Source of the DNA: Acetobacterium wieringae | GTDB taxonomy: Bacteria > Bacillota > Clostridia > Eubacteriales > Eubacteriaceae | Length of the DNA: 64,000 nucleotides | Direction of reading: 5' to 3' | Assembly: GCF_026646375.1 (NCBI RefSeq) | Contig: NZ_JAIPPU010000005.1 | Span: 124,001-188,000 of the forward strand | In this document: positions 53,956 to 62,238 of the stretch, one piece after another | How the letters are laid out: every line of letters starts with the position of its first letter | How positions within the stretch are numbered: position 1 is the first letter of the stretch | Made by a program: the position numbers and the translations under genes | The notes under the pieces: model-generated | Told to the model about the DNA's origin: nothing | The model's database searches: none | The model's input: only the letters and a program-made list of their open reading frames with translations

Positions 53956-54378
53956 TTACACATTCCCCAGATTCAACTCTTTCTTTATCAAGGTCACGGC
54001 TTCTCTGATTTGAAGCAATAACGGCTTTTCTTCCAGGGATACAATATGATGATTTTCCGGTAAAATAGGAATATAGATCTTAATTCCATCGCTGCTGGCA
54101 ATGGCTTCGACCATTTTTGGCGTAACTTCACCCATCATAGAGTTAGGAATCGTCATCGCAATAGAGCAAATAATAAAATCTGCTTTTTTCACAGTAACTG
54201 ATATTGCATTTTCTCCGGTCGCACCTTTATTAGCGCCCTTTTTCAACATCATAGCAGTCGCCAGCGAGTTTGTTCCCAGCCCATAAATTTCAATATACGG
54301 CGGCAATTGTTCTTTTAAAATTCCAACGATTCGCGATCCAATGCCGCCTCCCATACCGTCAAGCACTACAATATTCAT
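53956..54378 (-). CDS. DUF3842 family protein
   Basis: 140 residues. MNIVVLDGMGGGIGSRIVGIL gives a Rossmann-like Gly-rich opening, with GLGTNSLATAMMLKKGANKGATGENAI and IAMTIPNSMMGEVTPKMVEAIASS as further recognisable conserved blocks of DUF3842. Biochemical function is unknown. In anaerobes it sits next to cooT-like genes; here its start lies four bases beyond the second stop of the interrupted cooT and ahead of the small His-bearing protein. Confidence 0.75.
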   Translation of the reverse strand: MNIVVLDGMGGGIGSRIVGILKEQLPPYIEIYGLGTNSLATAMMLKKGANKGATGENAISVTVKKADFIICSIAMTIPNSMMGEVTPKMVEAIASSDGIKIYIPILPENHHIVSLEEKPLLLQIREAVTLIKKELNLGNV

Positions 54379-54381
54379 ACA

Positions 54382-54579
54382 CTAAACCACACTCCCTTCT
54401 AGAATAATTTTATGGTTAAGTAATTTTACTTCTTTTAGTCTGCCTTAAACAATTTTTGTACCGCCTAATAAATTTGACAAAGTTAAGCTGCCATCGTTAT
54501 TTGGCACAATATCCACCACGTAGTCTATAATTTTCGTTTCTCCTTCAGAAGTAATCATAAAAGCTGAAGATTCACACAT
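54382..54579 (-). pseudogene. cooT: CooT-like nickel-binding protein with an in-frame stop
   Basis: ATG 54579 follows AAAGGAGGC. The frame reads MCESSAFMITSEGETKIIDYV through GSLTLSNLLGGTKIV, then TAA at 54445-54447, then in the same frame GRLKEVKLLNHKIILEGSVV and TAG at 54382. CooT proteins are ~65-residue dimers that bind Ni2+ through Cys2 and serve CODH maturation; the C-terminal NHKIILE is diagnostic. A single AAA-to-TAA change would explain the stop. The 44-residue product keeps Cys2 but loses the last strands. It may be a true lesion, a sequencing error, or a shortened functional peptide. Confidence 0.7.
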
Positions 54580-54693
54580 GTTCGTAGCCTCCTTTTATTT
54601 AATCGACGTTATTCTAGCACAGACTGGCTCTTAACACAAGTTAAGGGCAAATTTGCTTATTTGAATGCTAATCATTCTTGTTTTTATATCTCT

Positions 54694-55449
54694 CTAAAAA
54701 ACAGAGTCAATCAGTTTTTTCGTATAGTCTTCTTTGGGATACCTGATGATTTCATCCGGGGTTCCCTGTTCAACAATGCTACCGTTATGCATCACCATCA
54801 CCCGGTCGCAGATCTCCTGAACCAGAGCCAGATCATGGCTGATGAACAAATAAGACATGCCGAGATCTTTTTTTAAACATTTGAGCATTTTGATAATCTG
54901 GGCTTGGACTGTTACATCCAGCGCACTGGTGGCTTCGTCACAAATCAGTAAGCTTGGCTTGATGGCAATCGCTCTTGCAATCGACGCGCGCTGGCATTCC
55001 CCACCACTGACCTGGTGGGGGTAACGTTCGGCGAATGTTTTGTTCAAACCACAGATTTCGAGATATTCCCGAGCTTTGGCTTTAGCTTCTCGTCTGCCTA
55101 TTCCCTGGTTGATCAGGCTTTCCATAATACCTTCTCCCAGTTTAATTCTGGGGTTGAAGGAATCCACCGGCATTTGAAAAACCATTTGAATCTGCTGATA
55201 GACCGATCTCAACGCTTTACCACTCACCCTGGTAATCGCCCAGTCATTGAGACAAATCTCCCCTTCATCCACAGCTTCTAGGCGGGTGACCATTTTGGCA
55301 ATGGTGCTTTTACCGCAGCCACTTTCGCCAACCAGACCGAGACATTCCCCTGAATTGATCTCAAAACTCACGTTATTTACAGCTTGAACCATTTCTTTGT
55401 CATGCTTATATGCTTTTTTTAGATGTTTGACTTCTAACACTGCACTCAT
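54694..55449 (-). CDS. nikE: Nickel/peptide ABC importer ATPase, NikE-like
   Basis: 251 residues. Walker A GESGCGKSTI, signature VSGGECQRASIARAIAIKP, Walker B LLICDEATSALDV, H-loop FISHDLALVQEICDRVMVMHNG; ends with the Opp/Nik C-terminal TPDEIIRYPKEDYTKKLIDSVF. Begins four bases after the NikD-like stop. Family members import di/oligopeptides or nickel complexes; the cooT-like neighbour argues for nickel. Confidence 0.88.
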   Translation of the reverse strand: MSAVLEVKHLKKAYKHDKEMVQAVNNVSFEINSGECLGLVGESGCGKSTIAKMVTRLEAVDEGEICLNDWAITRVSGKALRSVYQQIQMVFQMPVDSFNPRIKLGEGIMESLINQGIGRREAKAKAREYLEICGLNKTFAERYPHQVSGGECQRASIARAIAIKPSLLICDEATSALDVTVQAQIIKMLKCLKKDLGMSYLFISHDLALVQEICDRVMVMHNGSIVEQGTPDEIIRYPKEDYTKKLIDSVF

Positions 55450-55453
55450 GAAA

Positions 55454-56239
55454 TTATCTCCTTCTGATTCGCGGTACAGCCTGAATCAATTGTCTTGTAT
55501 ATTGTTCCTGAGGATAGTCAATCACATCCCGGGTCTTTCCGTATTCTACCAATTGTCCCTGACACATCACCGCCACCTTGTCGGCCATATAAGAAACCAC
55601 CCCAATATTATGGGTAACAATGGCTATAGCCGTTCCAAACTCATCCCGCAGCTTCATCATTTCGCGGATGACCTGGGCCTGAACGGTTACGTCTAGAGCC
55701 GAAGTGGGTTCGTCAGCAAACAGCATATCTGGCTCCAGCATCATGGCCATAACAATACCAACTCGTTGATTCATTCCCCCGGATAATTCAAAGGGGTAGC
55801 TATTCAGGATCCGGTCACTGTCGTTCAAATTGATCTTTTCAAACAGCGTTTTGGCTCTTTGATCGACCTCTTTATGATCTTTAAAACCATGCTGTTCCAT
55901 GGTTTCGTAAAGTTGATCACGAATGGTTCGGATCGAGCACAAGGCACTTCCACAATTTTGGAAGATTATACCCATTTCCGGCCCTCGGAGCGCTCTGATT
56001 TTTTCTGCATTCATATTTAGAATATTATGCCCTTTATAAAAAATGTCGCCCTGATTAACTAAACCGGTGGGGTCCAGAAGACCCATCGCAGCTTTGATCA
56101 GAGTACTCTTTCCACTGCCGGATTCACCCACAATCCCAAGTATTTCACCTTGTTCTATTTTAAGATTAATATTATTAACCACGGGCTGGTCACCATATGA
56201 TATGTCTACATTTTGAAAAGCCAATAATGGTTCGATCAT
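55454..56239 (-). CDS. nikD: Nickel/peptide ABC importer ATPase, NikD-like
   Basis: 261 residues from ATG 56239 (AAAGGAAG 5-6 bases upstream); an in-frame TTG at 56266 has no ribosome site. Walker A GESGSGKSTL, signature LSGGMNQRVGIVMAMML, Walker B LFADEPTSALDV, H-loop VTHNIGVVSYMAD. The Opp-type C-terminus is YPQEQYTRQLIQAVPRIRRR. Partner of the NikE-like ATPase. Confidence 0.88.
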   Translation of the reverse strand: MIEPLLAFQNVDISYGDQPVVNNINLKIEQGEILGIVGESGSGKSTLIKAAMGLLDPTGLVNQGDIFYKGHNILNMNAEKIRALRGPEMGIIFQNCGSALCSIRTIRDQLYETMEQHGFKDHKEVDQRAKTLFEKINLNDSDRILNSYPFELSGGMNQRVGIVMAMMLEPDMLFADEPTSALDVTVQAQVIREMMKLRDEFGTAIAIVTHNIGVVSYMADKVAVMCQGQLVEYGKTRDVIDYPQEQYTRQLIQAVPRIRRR

Positions 56240-56266
56240 AATAACTTCCTTTTGTCTGGATATCAA

Positions 56267-57823
56267 TTACTCATTGATATCCAGGTCGGCGGTGATTTCA
56301 TAATAATCGGATGGGTGGGCAGTAAAACCGGTCACCCCTTTTTTCATCACAAAGGACATTTTTAAATGTGATGCATAAATATAGGCATTATCATCAATTA
56401 CCTGCTGGGCAATCTGTACCGCCAGATCCCCTCGTTTCTCCTTGTCAAATTCTGTCCGCAACTGGGCCACCAATTGTTCAACCTTATCATTATGGTAGTG
56501 CCCACGGTTGTAGTCAGAACCATCCACCACATGAGTTGTGAAATAGTATTGAGGATCTCCGGTGGGTGCGGTTACAAAGGCATTGGCAAAAACATCATAG
56601 TCTCCAGCTTTCAGGAAATCTTTGTAACTATCGGTGGCATTGACCTGAACATCGATTCCCGCTTGTTTGTAAGTTGCCTGAACGGATTCTGCCAATAGTG
56701 GCAGTTCCTGACGCGAAGTATAAGTCAGCCATTTGATCGACAATTTCTGACCGTCTTTTTCTCGAATGCCGTCACCGTCAGTATCAATCCAACTGGCCGC
56801 CTCCAGCACCTTCTTGGCACCTTCAATATCATAGGTCGCTGCTTTAACAGCATCTCCCCCGAATGAGAAATTGGCTGGGAATGGTCCGATGGCCGGTGTT
56901 CCGTTGCCCTGTAGTAAAACGCTGGTGAATCCATCCTTATCCATACTCATGGCCATCGCTTTACGAACTGCATCGTCTTTAATCACAGCCGAATTGTAAT
57001 TCAAGCAGGCCTGATAAACCCGGGAAGTATTAGTTGAACTGATGGTATAATCGTCATTATTCTGAAACAGCTGCAGACTGGCATAAGGCAGACCTTGGGT
57101 GGCGTCGATTTCGCCGCTTTGCATAGCCATGGTCAAGGTGTCACCGTCGGTGATGCTCTTCACATTAACAGTTCCTACATGAGGTTTTCCACCCCAGTAA
57201 TCCATATTTGCTGTCAAATTAATTTCGGTGTCAGTGACGTTTTTAGCCACGTAGGGACCTGTTCCCACCACATTTTTATCGGCTGATACGCCGGCTTCCA
57301 TATCAATAATAGCGCCGTAGGGATCACAAAGGTAGTTAACCAAACCCGGCACCTTATTTTCAGAAACGATGATAATACTTTGTCCATCGGCTGTGATCGA
57401 TTTGATCTGCAAATCCTTTGGTGCCCGGTCATGTTTGGCAATCAGATCTTCAAGACAGGCTTTTACCGATTCCCCGGTCATTTTCTTACCATTCGAAAAT
57501 TTAACGTCATCTCGCAAATTAATTTTCACTGTATATTCATCGATCTGTTCATAGTCTTTTGCCAGCCAGGGTTCCAGTTCCATGGATTCATTAAACTTAA
57601 ATAAGGTTTCCCCGACGCCATACCGAACTGTCGACCAACCGCTGTAACCTTCATGGGGATTTAAACCGGCATTTCCCATGGCCACCCCATAAGCGGTTGT
57701 GCCATAATTAAAAACCTTTTCCTCAGCGCTTTTTCCGCTGGTTGCTGATCCGCAGCCGGTCAACATCCCGGCAACCATTACCCCTGTCAATAATAACGTC
57801 AACATTTTGCTTTTCTTTTTCAT
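56267..57823 (-). CDS. nikA: Nickel/peptide-binding lipoprotein, NikA/CntA-like
   Basis: 518 residues; signal peptide with lipobox LTGC (~23-26). SBP_bac_5 domain: GLNPHEGYSGWSTVRYGVGETLFKF, ELEPWLAKDYEQID, VKFSNGKKMTGESVKACLED, NVVGTGPYVAKN and the C-terminal QIAQQVIDDNAYIYASHLKM. The NPHEGYSGW opening resembles nickel-binding (NikA/CntA) rather than oligopeptide proteins, but the ligand (free Ni-His, or an opine-type metallophore) cannot be fixed. Start overlaps the NikC-like stop. Confidence 0.85.
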   Translation of the reverse strand: MKKKSKMLTLLLTGVMVAGMLTGCGSATSGKSAEEKVFNYGTTAYGVAMGNAGLNPHEGYSGWSTVRYGVGETLFKFNESMELEPWLAKDYEQIDEYTVKINLRDDVKFSNGKKMTGESVKACLEDLIAKHDRAPKDLQIKSITADGQSIIIVSENKVPGLVNYLCDPYGAIIDMEAGVSADKNVVGTGPYVAKNVTDTEINLTANMDYWGGKPHVGTVNVKSITDGDTLTMAMQSGEIDATQGLPYASLQLFQNNDDYTISSTNTSRVYQACLNYNSAVIKDDAVRKAMAMSMDKDGFTSVLLQGNGTPAIGPFPANFSFGGDAVKAATYDIEGAKKVLEAASWIDTDGDGIREKDGQKLSIKWLTYTSRQELPLLAESVQATYKQAGIDVQVNATDSYKDFLKAGDYDVFANAFVTAPTGDPQYYFTTHVVDGSDYNRGHYHNDKVEQLVAQLRTEFDKEKRGDLAVQIAQQVIDDNAYIYASHLKMSFVMKKGVTGFTAHPSDYYEITADLDINE

Positions 57824-58704
57824 TTTTTCCTCCAGTTTCCACTTCTTTTTGTTTTGGGATCCAGCACATCACGAACAGTATCCCCCAGTAAGTTAAATAA
57901 CATCACTGTTATAAAAATAGCACAGCCAGGTGCTAGAATTACCCAAGGGGCAGTTTGGAGCATACTCCGCCCATCACTCATCATTGAACCCCACTCTGCA
58001 ATCGGTGGCATGGCACCTAATCCTAAAAAGGACAAACCGGCCAATTCCATCATCATGGTACCAATATCCAGGGTAGCCGTCACCAGAATCGGACCGGTTA
58101 TATTGGGCAAAATATGTTTAAAGACAATTTTCAGGGGCCCTGATCCACTGAGTTTAGCCGCAGCAATATAAGGCATGGTTTTAACGGATAAAGCCTGACC
58201 TCTGGCCAACCTTGCAAATTTTGGCCAGGAAATGCAGGCTAGGGCCACCACGGCATTGTTGATTCCACCACCTAATACCCCAGCCACCGCAATGGCGAAA
58301 ACCATGCCGGGAAAAGCCAGAAAAACATCGGATATCCGCATGATCAAAGAATCGATTTTTCCGCCCTTGTACCCGCAAAATATTCCAACCAGGGTTCCAA
58401 ACACAGTAATAATTCCGACCAGTAACAGAGCAGCGTAAATGGTGGTTTGGGCCCCCATAACCACCCGAGATAGCATATCTCGACCATAGCGATCCGTGCC
58501 AAACGGGTGTTCAGCGCTGGGCGGCTGAAGGGCGTTCATCAGATCCTGTGCACACGGGTCATAGGGTACAATCTGTGGGGCAAAAGCAGCAACGAGGAGT
58601 AAAAGAATAACCAGGATCAAAAAAACATAGAATTTCATCATGGTACAGTCTTTTTTTTTCCTATGCACTCTAACCGTAATCGAATTAATGATTGTTGATT
58701 CCAT
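57820..58704 (-). CDS. nikC: Nickel/peptide ABC importer permease, NikC-like
   Basis: 294 residues; ATG 58704 with CAGGAGGTTTG overlapping the NikB-like stop. Five to six membrane helices; N-terminal FAPQIVPYDPCAQDLMNALQ and HPFGTDRYGRDMLSRVVMGA are the DppC/NikC hallmark. The EAA-like loop contains ALSVKTMPYIAAAKLSGSGPLKIVFKHILPN. The N-terminal ~20 residues before the first helix are longer than usual and basic. Confidence 0.9.
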   Translation of the reverse strand: MESTIINSITVRVHRKKKDCTMMKFYVFLILVILLLLVAAFAPQIVPYDPCAQDLMNALQPPSAEHPFGTDRYGRDMLSRVVMGAQTTIYAALLLVGIITVFGTLVGIFCGYKGGKIDSLIMRISDVFLAFPGMVFAIAVAGVLGGGINNAVVALACISWPKFARLARGQALSVKTMPYIAAAKLSGSGPLKIVFKHILPNITGPILVTATLDIGTMMMELAGLSFLGLGAMPPIAEWGSMMSDGRSMLQTAPWVILAPGCAIFITVMLFNLLGDTVRDVLDPKTKRSGNWRKK

Positions 58705-58707
58705 AGA

Positions 58708-59649
58708 TCAAACCTCCTGTTCCAGACGAATCCGGGGATCCAGATAATGATAGAGAATATCCGTGATGAGATTAACTATCACGTAAATGAGTGCCATCCA
58801 GATAACATACGCCTGGATCATGGGATAATCTCGCATCATGATAGAATCCACTGCCAATTTGCCCACGCCATCCCACATAAAAATGGATTCAACAATGGCG
58901 GTTCCTCCTAAAAGTGACCCGATCGATAATGCCAACAGGGTGACAATGGTGAGCATCGAGGCCTTTAACACGCTGGCATATAACACAACCGGCTCCTTTA
59001 TCCCTCTTGCTCTGGCACCGAGAACATAGTCTTTATTCAATTCTTCCAGCACCGTGGTCCGCACTTGCCGGGTGTACTTAGAAGCCATGGCAATTGCCAA
59101 TGTCAGTGTTGGAAGAACAATCGACTTCCAACCTCCCCCGCTTCCCATGACTGGGAACAACTTCAGTCTCAGAGCCAGAAAATAAATAAGTAAAAGTGAA
59201 ACAAAAAAACCCGGCAGAGAATTCCCGATAAAGCTGAAAAAACGAATCAGGTAATCGGTGAAACGATTTTGCCTTACCGCTGACAGAATTCCAAAAGGAA
59301 TCGCAACCAACACCGTTAAGAGGATGGAAGTAAGTGTCAAGGCAATAGTTGCCGGTAATTTGGAAATATAAGTTTCAAAAACCGGCTTATTTGAAATATA
59401 AGAAACCCCCATATCTCCGGTGATCATCCCGCCCAACCATGTAGTATATTGAATAACGAATGGTTGATCCAGTCCCAGTTCAGCCCGTTTTTCAGCTTTA
59501 ATCTGTTCCGATACGGCGCCGCTGGCATTATCATAAAGGGCATCCACCGCATCGCCTGCGGCGGTTTGCATTAAGGTAAATGACAACAGCGTGATCCCCA
59601 GAATAATAGGAATCAGTTGCAGCAGTCGTTTTCCAATATATTTTTTCAT
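58708..59649 (-). CDS. nikB: Nickel/peptide ABC importer permease, NikB-like
   Basis: 313 residues, first gene of the nickel-type operon. KRLLQLIPIILGITLLSFTLMQ is the DppB/NikB start; TRQVRTTVLEELNKDYVLGARARGI is the EAA loop; IESIFMWDGVGKLAVDSIMMRDYPMIQAYV a conserved late region. Start ATG 59649. Transcription probably begins just after the LysR terminator; TTGTAG-17-TAGAAT (about 59721-59693, minus strand) is a possible promoter partly inside that terminator. Confidence 0.9.
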   Translation of the reverse strand: MKKYIGKRLLQLIPIILGITLLSFTLMQTAAGDAVDALYDNASGAVSEQIKAEKRAELGLDQPFVIQYTTWLGGMITGDMGVSYISNKPVFETYISKLPATIALTLTSILLTVLVAIPFGILSAVRQNRFTDYLIRFFSFIGNSLPGFFVSLLLIYFLALRLKLFPVMGSGGGWKSIVLPTLTLAIAMASKYTRQVRTTVLEELNKDYVLGARARGIKEPVVLYASVLKASMLTIVTLLALSIGSLLGGTAIVESIFMWDGVGKLAVDSIMMRDYPMIQAYVIWMALIYVIVNLITDILYHYLDPRIRLEQEV

Positions 59650-59703
59650 GTCGCATGACGCCTTTCTCTCATAGGTTGTATTCCCGTTCGTTATTCTACC
59701 ATC

Positions 59704-59746
59704 AAAAAAATAGCTCTACAACCTCTCTGGGGGGTTATGAGCTATT
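59704..59746 (-). terminator. Intrinsic terminator after the LysR gene
   Basis: Minus strand: AATAGCTC...AACC / GGTT...GAGCTATT, a two-part stem, followed by a run of Ts (59710-59704). Separates the LysR gene from nikB. Confidence 0.85.
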
Positions 59747-59804
59747 CCAATATAGCATACTTAATTATTCCATAACCATTTTTGTTCAATAAAAATCCTG
59801 ATCT

Positions 59805-60719
59805 TTAGGGATTCAGATTCGCAGTAATGAATTCAATAAATTTATTACCCCAATCACTGAGAACCTCGGATTTTCGGCGGATATAACCGAACATCACCAC
59901 ATTTTCCATTTCATAAAGCGGGATTCCATTTAATTCCTTTTCATCGACACAATCGGTGATGTAGCCACTGCTGATGTTGGCCAGATCGGTGGTCTGGAGA
60001 AGTTGTTGCATCACACAATCACTGTTGGTAACCACTACATTTTTAAAGGATGACAACTCTTTTCCATTAGGATTTTTAATTTTCCAATAGTTATTGAGAT
60101 CAAACTCATCTTCATAACACTGAACCAACTTCATATCTTTTAAATCCGCTTCTTCAATTCGCTTGGCGTGATACAGGGGATGTTCTTTTCCCAGATAAAG
60201 GACGACCTGGGTCTTTTTCAATTCCACAAATTCCAGATGATTTCTCGACAAGACATACTGAAATGCGGTGTTTTGGTTAGTCATCACATAAACAAATCCG
60301 ATCTCATCCTGACAGCTGGCAACCCGTTTGATAATCTCTTCCACACTAGCTGAAAACAATTGAAAATGAAGCCGTTCCACATGAAATTGATTATAAAATT
60401 CGGCAAAGGCATCGGCAATCCAGGCACTGGGGTTACTGGATATCTTAAGCTGTTCAATTTTATCCGTTTGTGAAAATGATGAAAGCATTTCAATACTTTC
60501 AATTGCTTTGCATGCGTATTCATAAACGTGTTTCCCTTTGGTTGAGAGGAGAATACCTCTACTTTTTCGTATAAAAAGATCAAAACCCAGGTGGTCCTCC
60601 AACGCTTTTATTGCTTTACTTACGTTAGGTTGGGTTGTATACAATATTTCTGCCGCTTTGCTGAATGAGCCCACATCGGCACTGACTACAAAATACTTTA
60701 ATTGTTTTAACTCTATCAT
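59805..60719 (-). CDS. LysR-family transcriptional regulator
   Basis: 304 residues from ATG 60719 (MIELKQLKYFVV), with GAGGG eight bases upstream; the longer frame to 60758 lacks a ribosome site. HTH at ~5-62: KQLKYFVVSADVGSFSKAAE, then TTQPNVSKAIKALEDHLGFDLFIRKSRGI. The C-terminal effector domain is of normal length. Same strand and just upstream of the nickel-type operon, so it may control it or the aspartoacylase-like gene before it; ligand unknown. Confidence 0.88.
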   Translation of the reverse strand: MIELKQLKYFVVSADVGSFSKAAEILYTTQPNVSKAIKALEDHLGFDLFIRKSRGILLSTKGKHVYEYACKAIESIEMLSSFSQTDKIEQLKISSNPSAWIADAFAEFYNQFHVERLHFQLFSASVEEIIKRVASCQDEIGFVYVMTNQNTAFQYVLSRNHLEFVELKKTQVVLYLGKEHPLYHAKRIEEADLKDMKLVQCYEDEFDLNNYWKIKNPNGKELSSFKNVVVTNSDCVMQQLLQTTDLANISSGYITDCVDEKELNGIPLYEMENVVMFGYIRRKSEVLSDWGNKFIEFITANLNP

Positions 60720-60814
60720 ATCTGAAACCCTCAAATACTGACTATTCTTTATGCTCATGATTACTTCGCTTTCTTGCTATTCCATGCTGTTGTTTTCTTG
60801 AAAAACCACTATTT

Positions 60815-61771
60815 CTAACGATTGATTTTTCCATAAGTAATCATTGATCCATTTCTAATAATACACAGTGAACTCACCTGATATAAAATGATCCCATTAC
60901 TTTTTGCCCTGCAGGTTTGCAGCGTATTTCCAAAATAGTCTTTGATCACACCCAACACTTCCCCGATTTTAATCCGGTCTCCTACCTGTTTGCATGGATA
61001 CCAGCAACCGGTAGCTGACGCATTTTCATAACAAACATTTGTGACCTCAACCGGTCGATGATTATTGATTTTCACTTTACCTTCCAACACACTAAGGTGT
61101 CTTAAGACATTTTTCACGTCTTCTTTATACAATTCAATTTCTGGCTCTGTCCATCGCGCTTCTCCGCCTCGTTCAATCAGAATGCTGGGAATCCCACAGG
61201 TACCTGCATAATTGTAGAGACCTCCAGTTGATATAAATGACTGAACCATGAATGGTACATTTACCTTTTCTGCCATGGCCTTTGATTCCTTCACCACATT
61301 CATCTCAGCAGCACCTACATAATAAACATAGGGCGTCAAAGTTTCATACCCATCTCCGGCATGAAGATCAATCAAGAAATCTGTCTGACCTTCTAGTACA
61401 GTAGCAATGAAATTACTGATCTTGTCTCCTTCAGTTCCATTGGGATCCCCCGGAAAAATACGATTCAGGTTTTTCCCATCCTCAGCTACCACACTCATCG
61501 TTCGATTTTCGAAACCGCTAATATTTAATGGATGAATGATGATTATATTCCCCGCAACGTGTACAGGCAAGAATTCCTGGGCTAATTGAATGGCTGTTTC
61601 AATCCCAGTATATTCGGAATTATGAACACCACTGGTTATTAAAACCGTTTTTCCTGCTGATTCACCTGCAATTAAGGTAATGGGTATCTCTATATTTGTT
61701 CCGGGTATTGATACATAACCACTTGATTTTTCGCCTCTCTTTGCAACAATACTTCCTATTTTCAACTGCAT
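60815..61771 (-). CDS. Succinylglutamate desuccinylase/aspartoacylase-family zinc hydrolase
   Basis: 318 residues. M14-like zinc site: TSGVHNSEYTGIE (His and Glu ligands, HxxE, ~48-53) and FLIDLHAGDG (third His, ~137); ILIERGGEARWTEPEI holds the probable catalytic Glu. The C-terminal domain is beta-rich. The family deacylates amino acids or trims small amide compounds. Next to a nickel-type importer, one idea is that it cleaves an imported metal-amino-acid complex; this is inference only. Confidence 0.82.
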   Translation of the reverse strand: MQLKIGSIVAKRGEKSSGYVSIPGTNIEIPITLIAGESAGKTVLITSGVHNSEYTGIETAIQLAQEFLPVHVAGNIIIIHPLNISGFENRTMSVVAEDGKNLNRIFPGDPNGTEGDKISNFIATVLEGQTDFLIDLHAGDGYETLTPYVYYVGAAEMNVVKESKAMAEKVNVPFMVQSFISTGGLYNYAGTCGIPSILIERGGEARWTEPEIELYKEDVKNVLRHLSVLEGKVKINNHRPVEVTNVCYENASATGCWYPCKQVGDRIKIGEVLGVIKDYFGNTLQTCRAKSNGIILYQVSSLCIIRNGSMITYGKINR

Positions 61772-61809
61772 CTTTTCTGTCTCCCAGGGTTAGTAAATTT
61801 TTTTATTAT

Positions 61810-62154
61810 TCACTTCATAAATTGGTCAATGGCCTTGCGTAAATCGTCAAGAGCCTTCTGATTTCCATCTTCCACGGCACTGACAATACAATGCTCAATA
61901 TGATCCTGGAGAATGATTTTGCCAGTATTATTAATCGCTGATTTTACAGCAGATAGTTGAATTAATACTTCTGAGCAGTCCCTCCCGGACTCGACCATTT
62001 TGCGAATGGCTTCTAAATGTCCAGTAGCTTTTGATAAACGGTTTAAGATGGCTTTTGTATTGGTATGTTGATGCACCTGTTCTTGTTTTTCATTCGTGCT
62101 GTTTTCACGATTATAGCGATGATCTTCTTTATTAAATTTTTCTTTATTATTCAT
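61810..62154 (-). CDS. CsoR/RcnR-family metal-responsive repressor
   Basis: 114 residues; ATG 62154 with GAGAGGAAC upstream. The all-helical DUF156 core runs from KAILNRLSKATGHLEAIRKMV to the end. Counting from the conserved Gly (ATG-H), ligand positions are W = His (in HQH), X = Cys (GRDCSE), Y = His and Z = Cys (DHIEHC), giving H-C-H-C. Copper CsoR uses x-C-H-C and RcnR H-C-H-H; the nickel sensor InrS has H-C-H-C. With the nickel-type transport genes next door, nickel or cobalt sensing is the best guess. The N-terminal ~28 residues are a charged extension. Confidence 0.85.
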   Translation of the reverse strand: MNNKEKFNKEDHRYNRENSTNEKQEQVHQHTNTKAILNRLSKATGHLEAIRKMVESGRDCSEVLIQLSAVKSAINNTGKIILQDHIEHCIVSAVEDGNQKALDDLRKAIDQFMK

Positions 62155-62238
62155 TTAGTTCCTCTCAAAATGATTTTGTCTATATGGTCTCGAATTCTTG
62201 ATAAATCATCTTCAACGCAAGAGTAATAATCTCACTTT

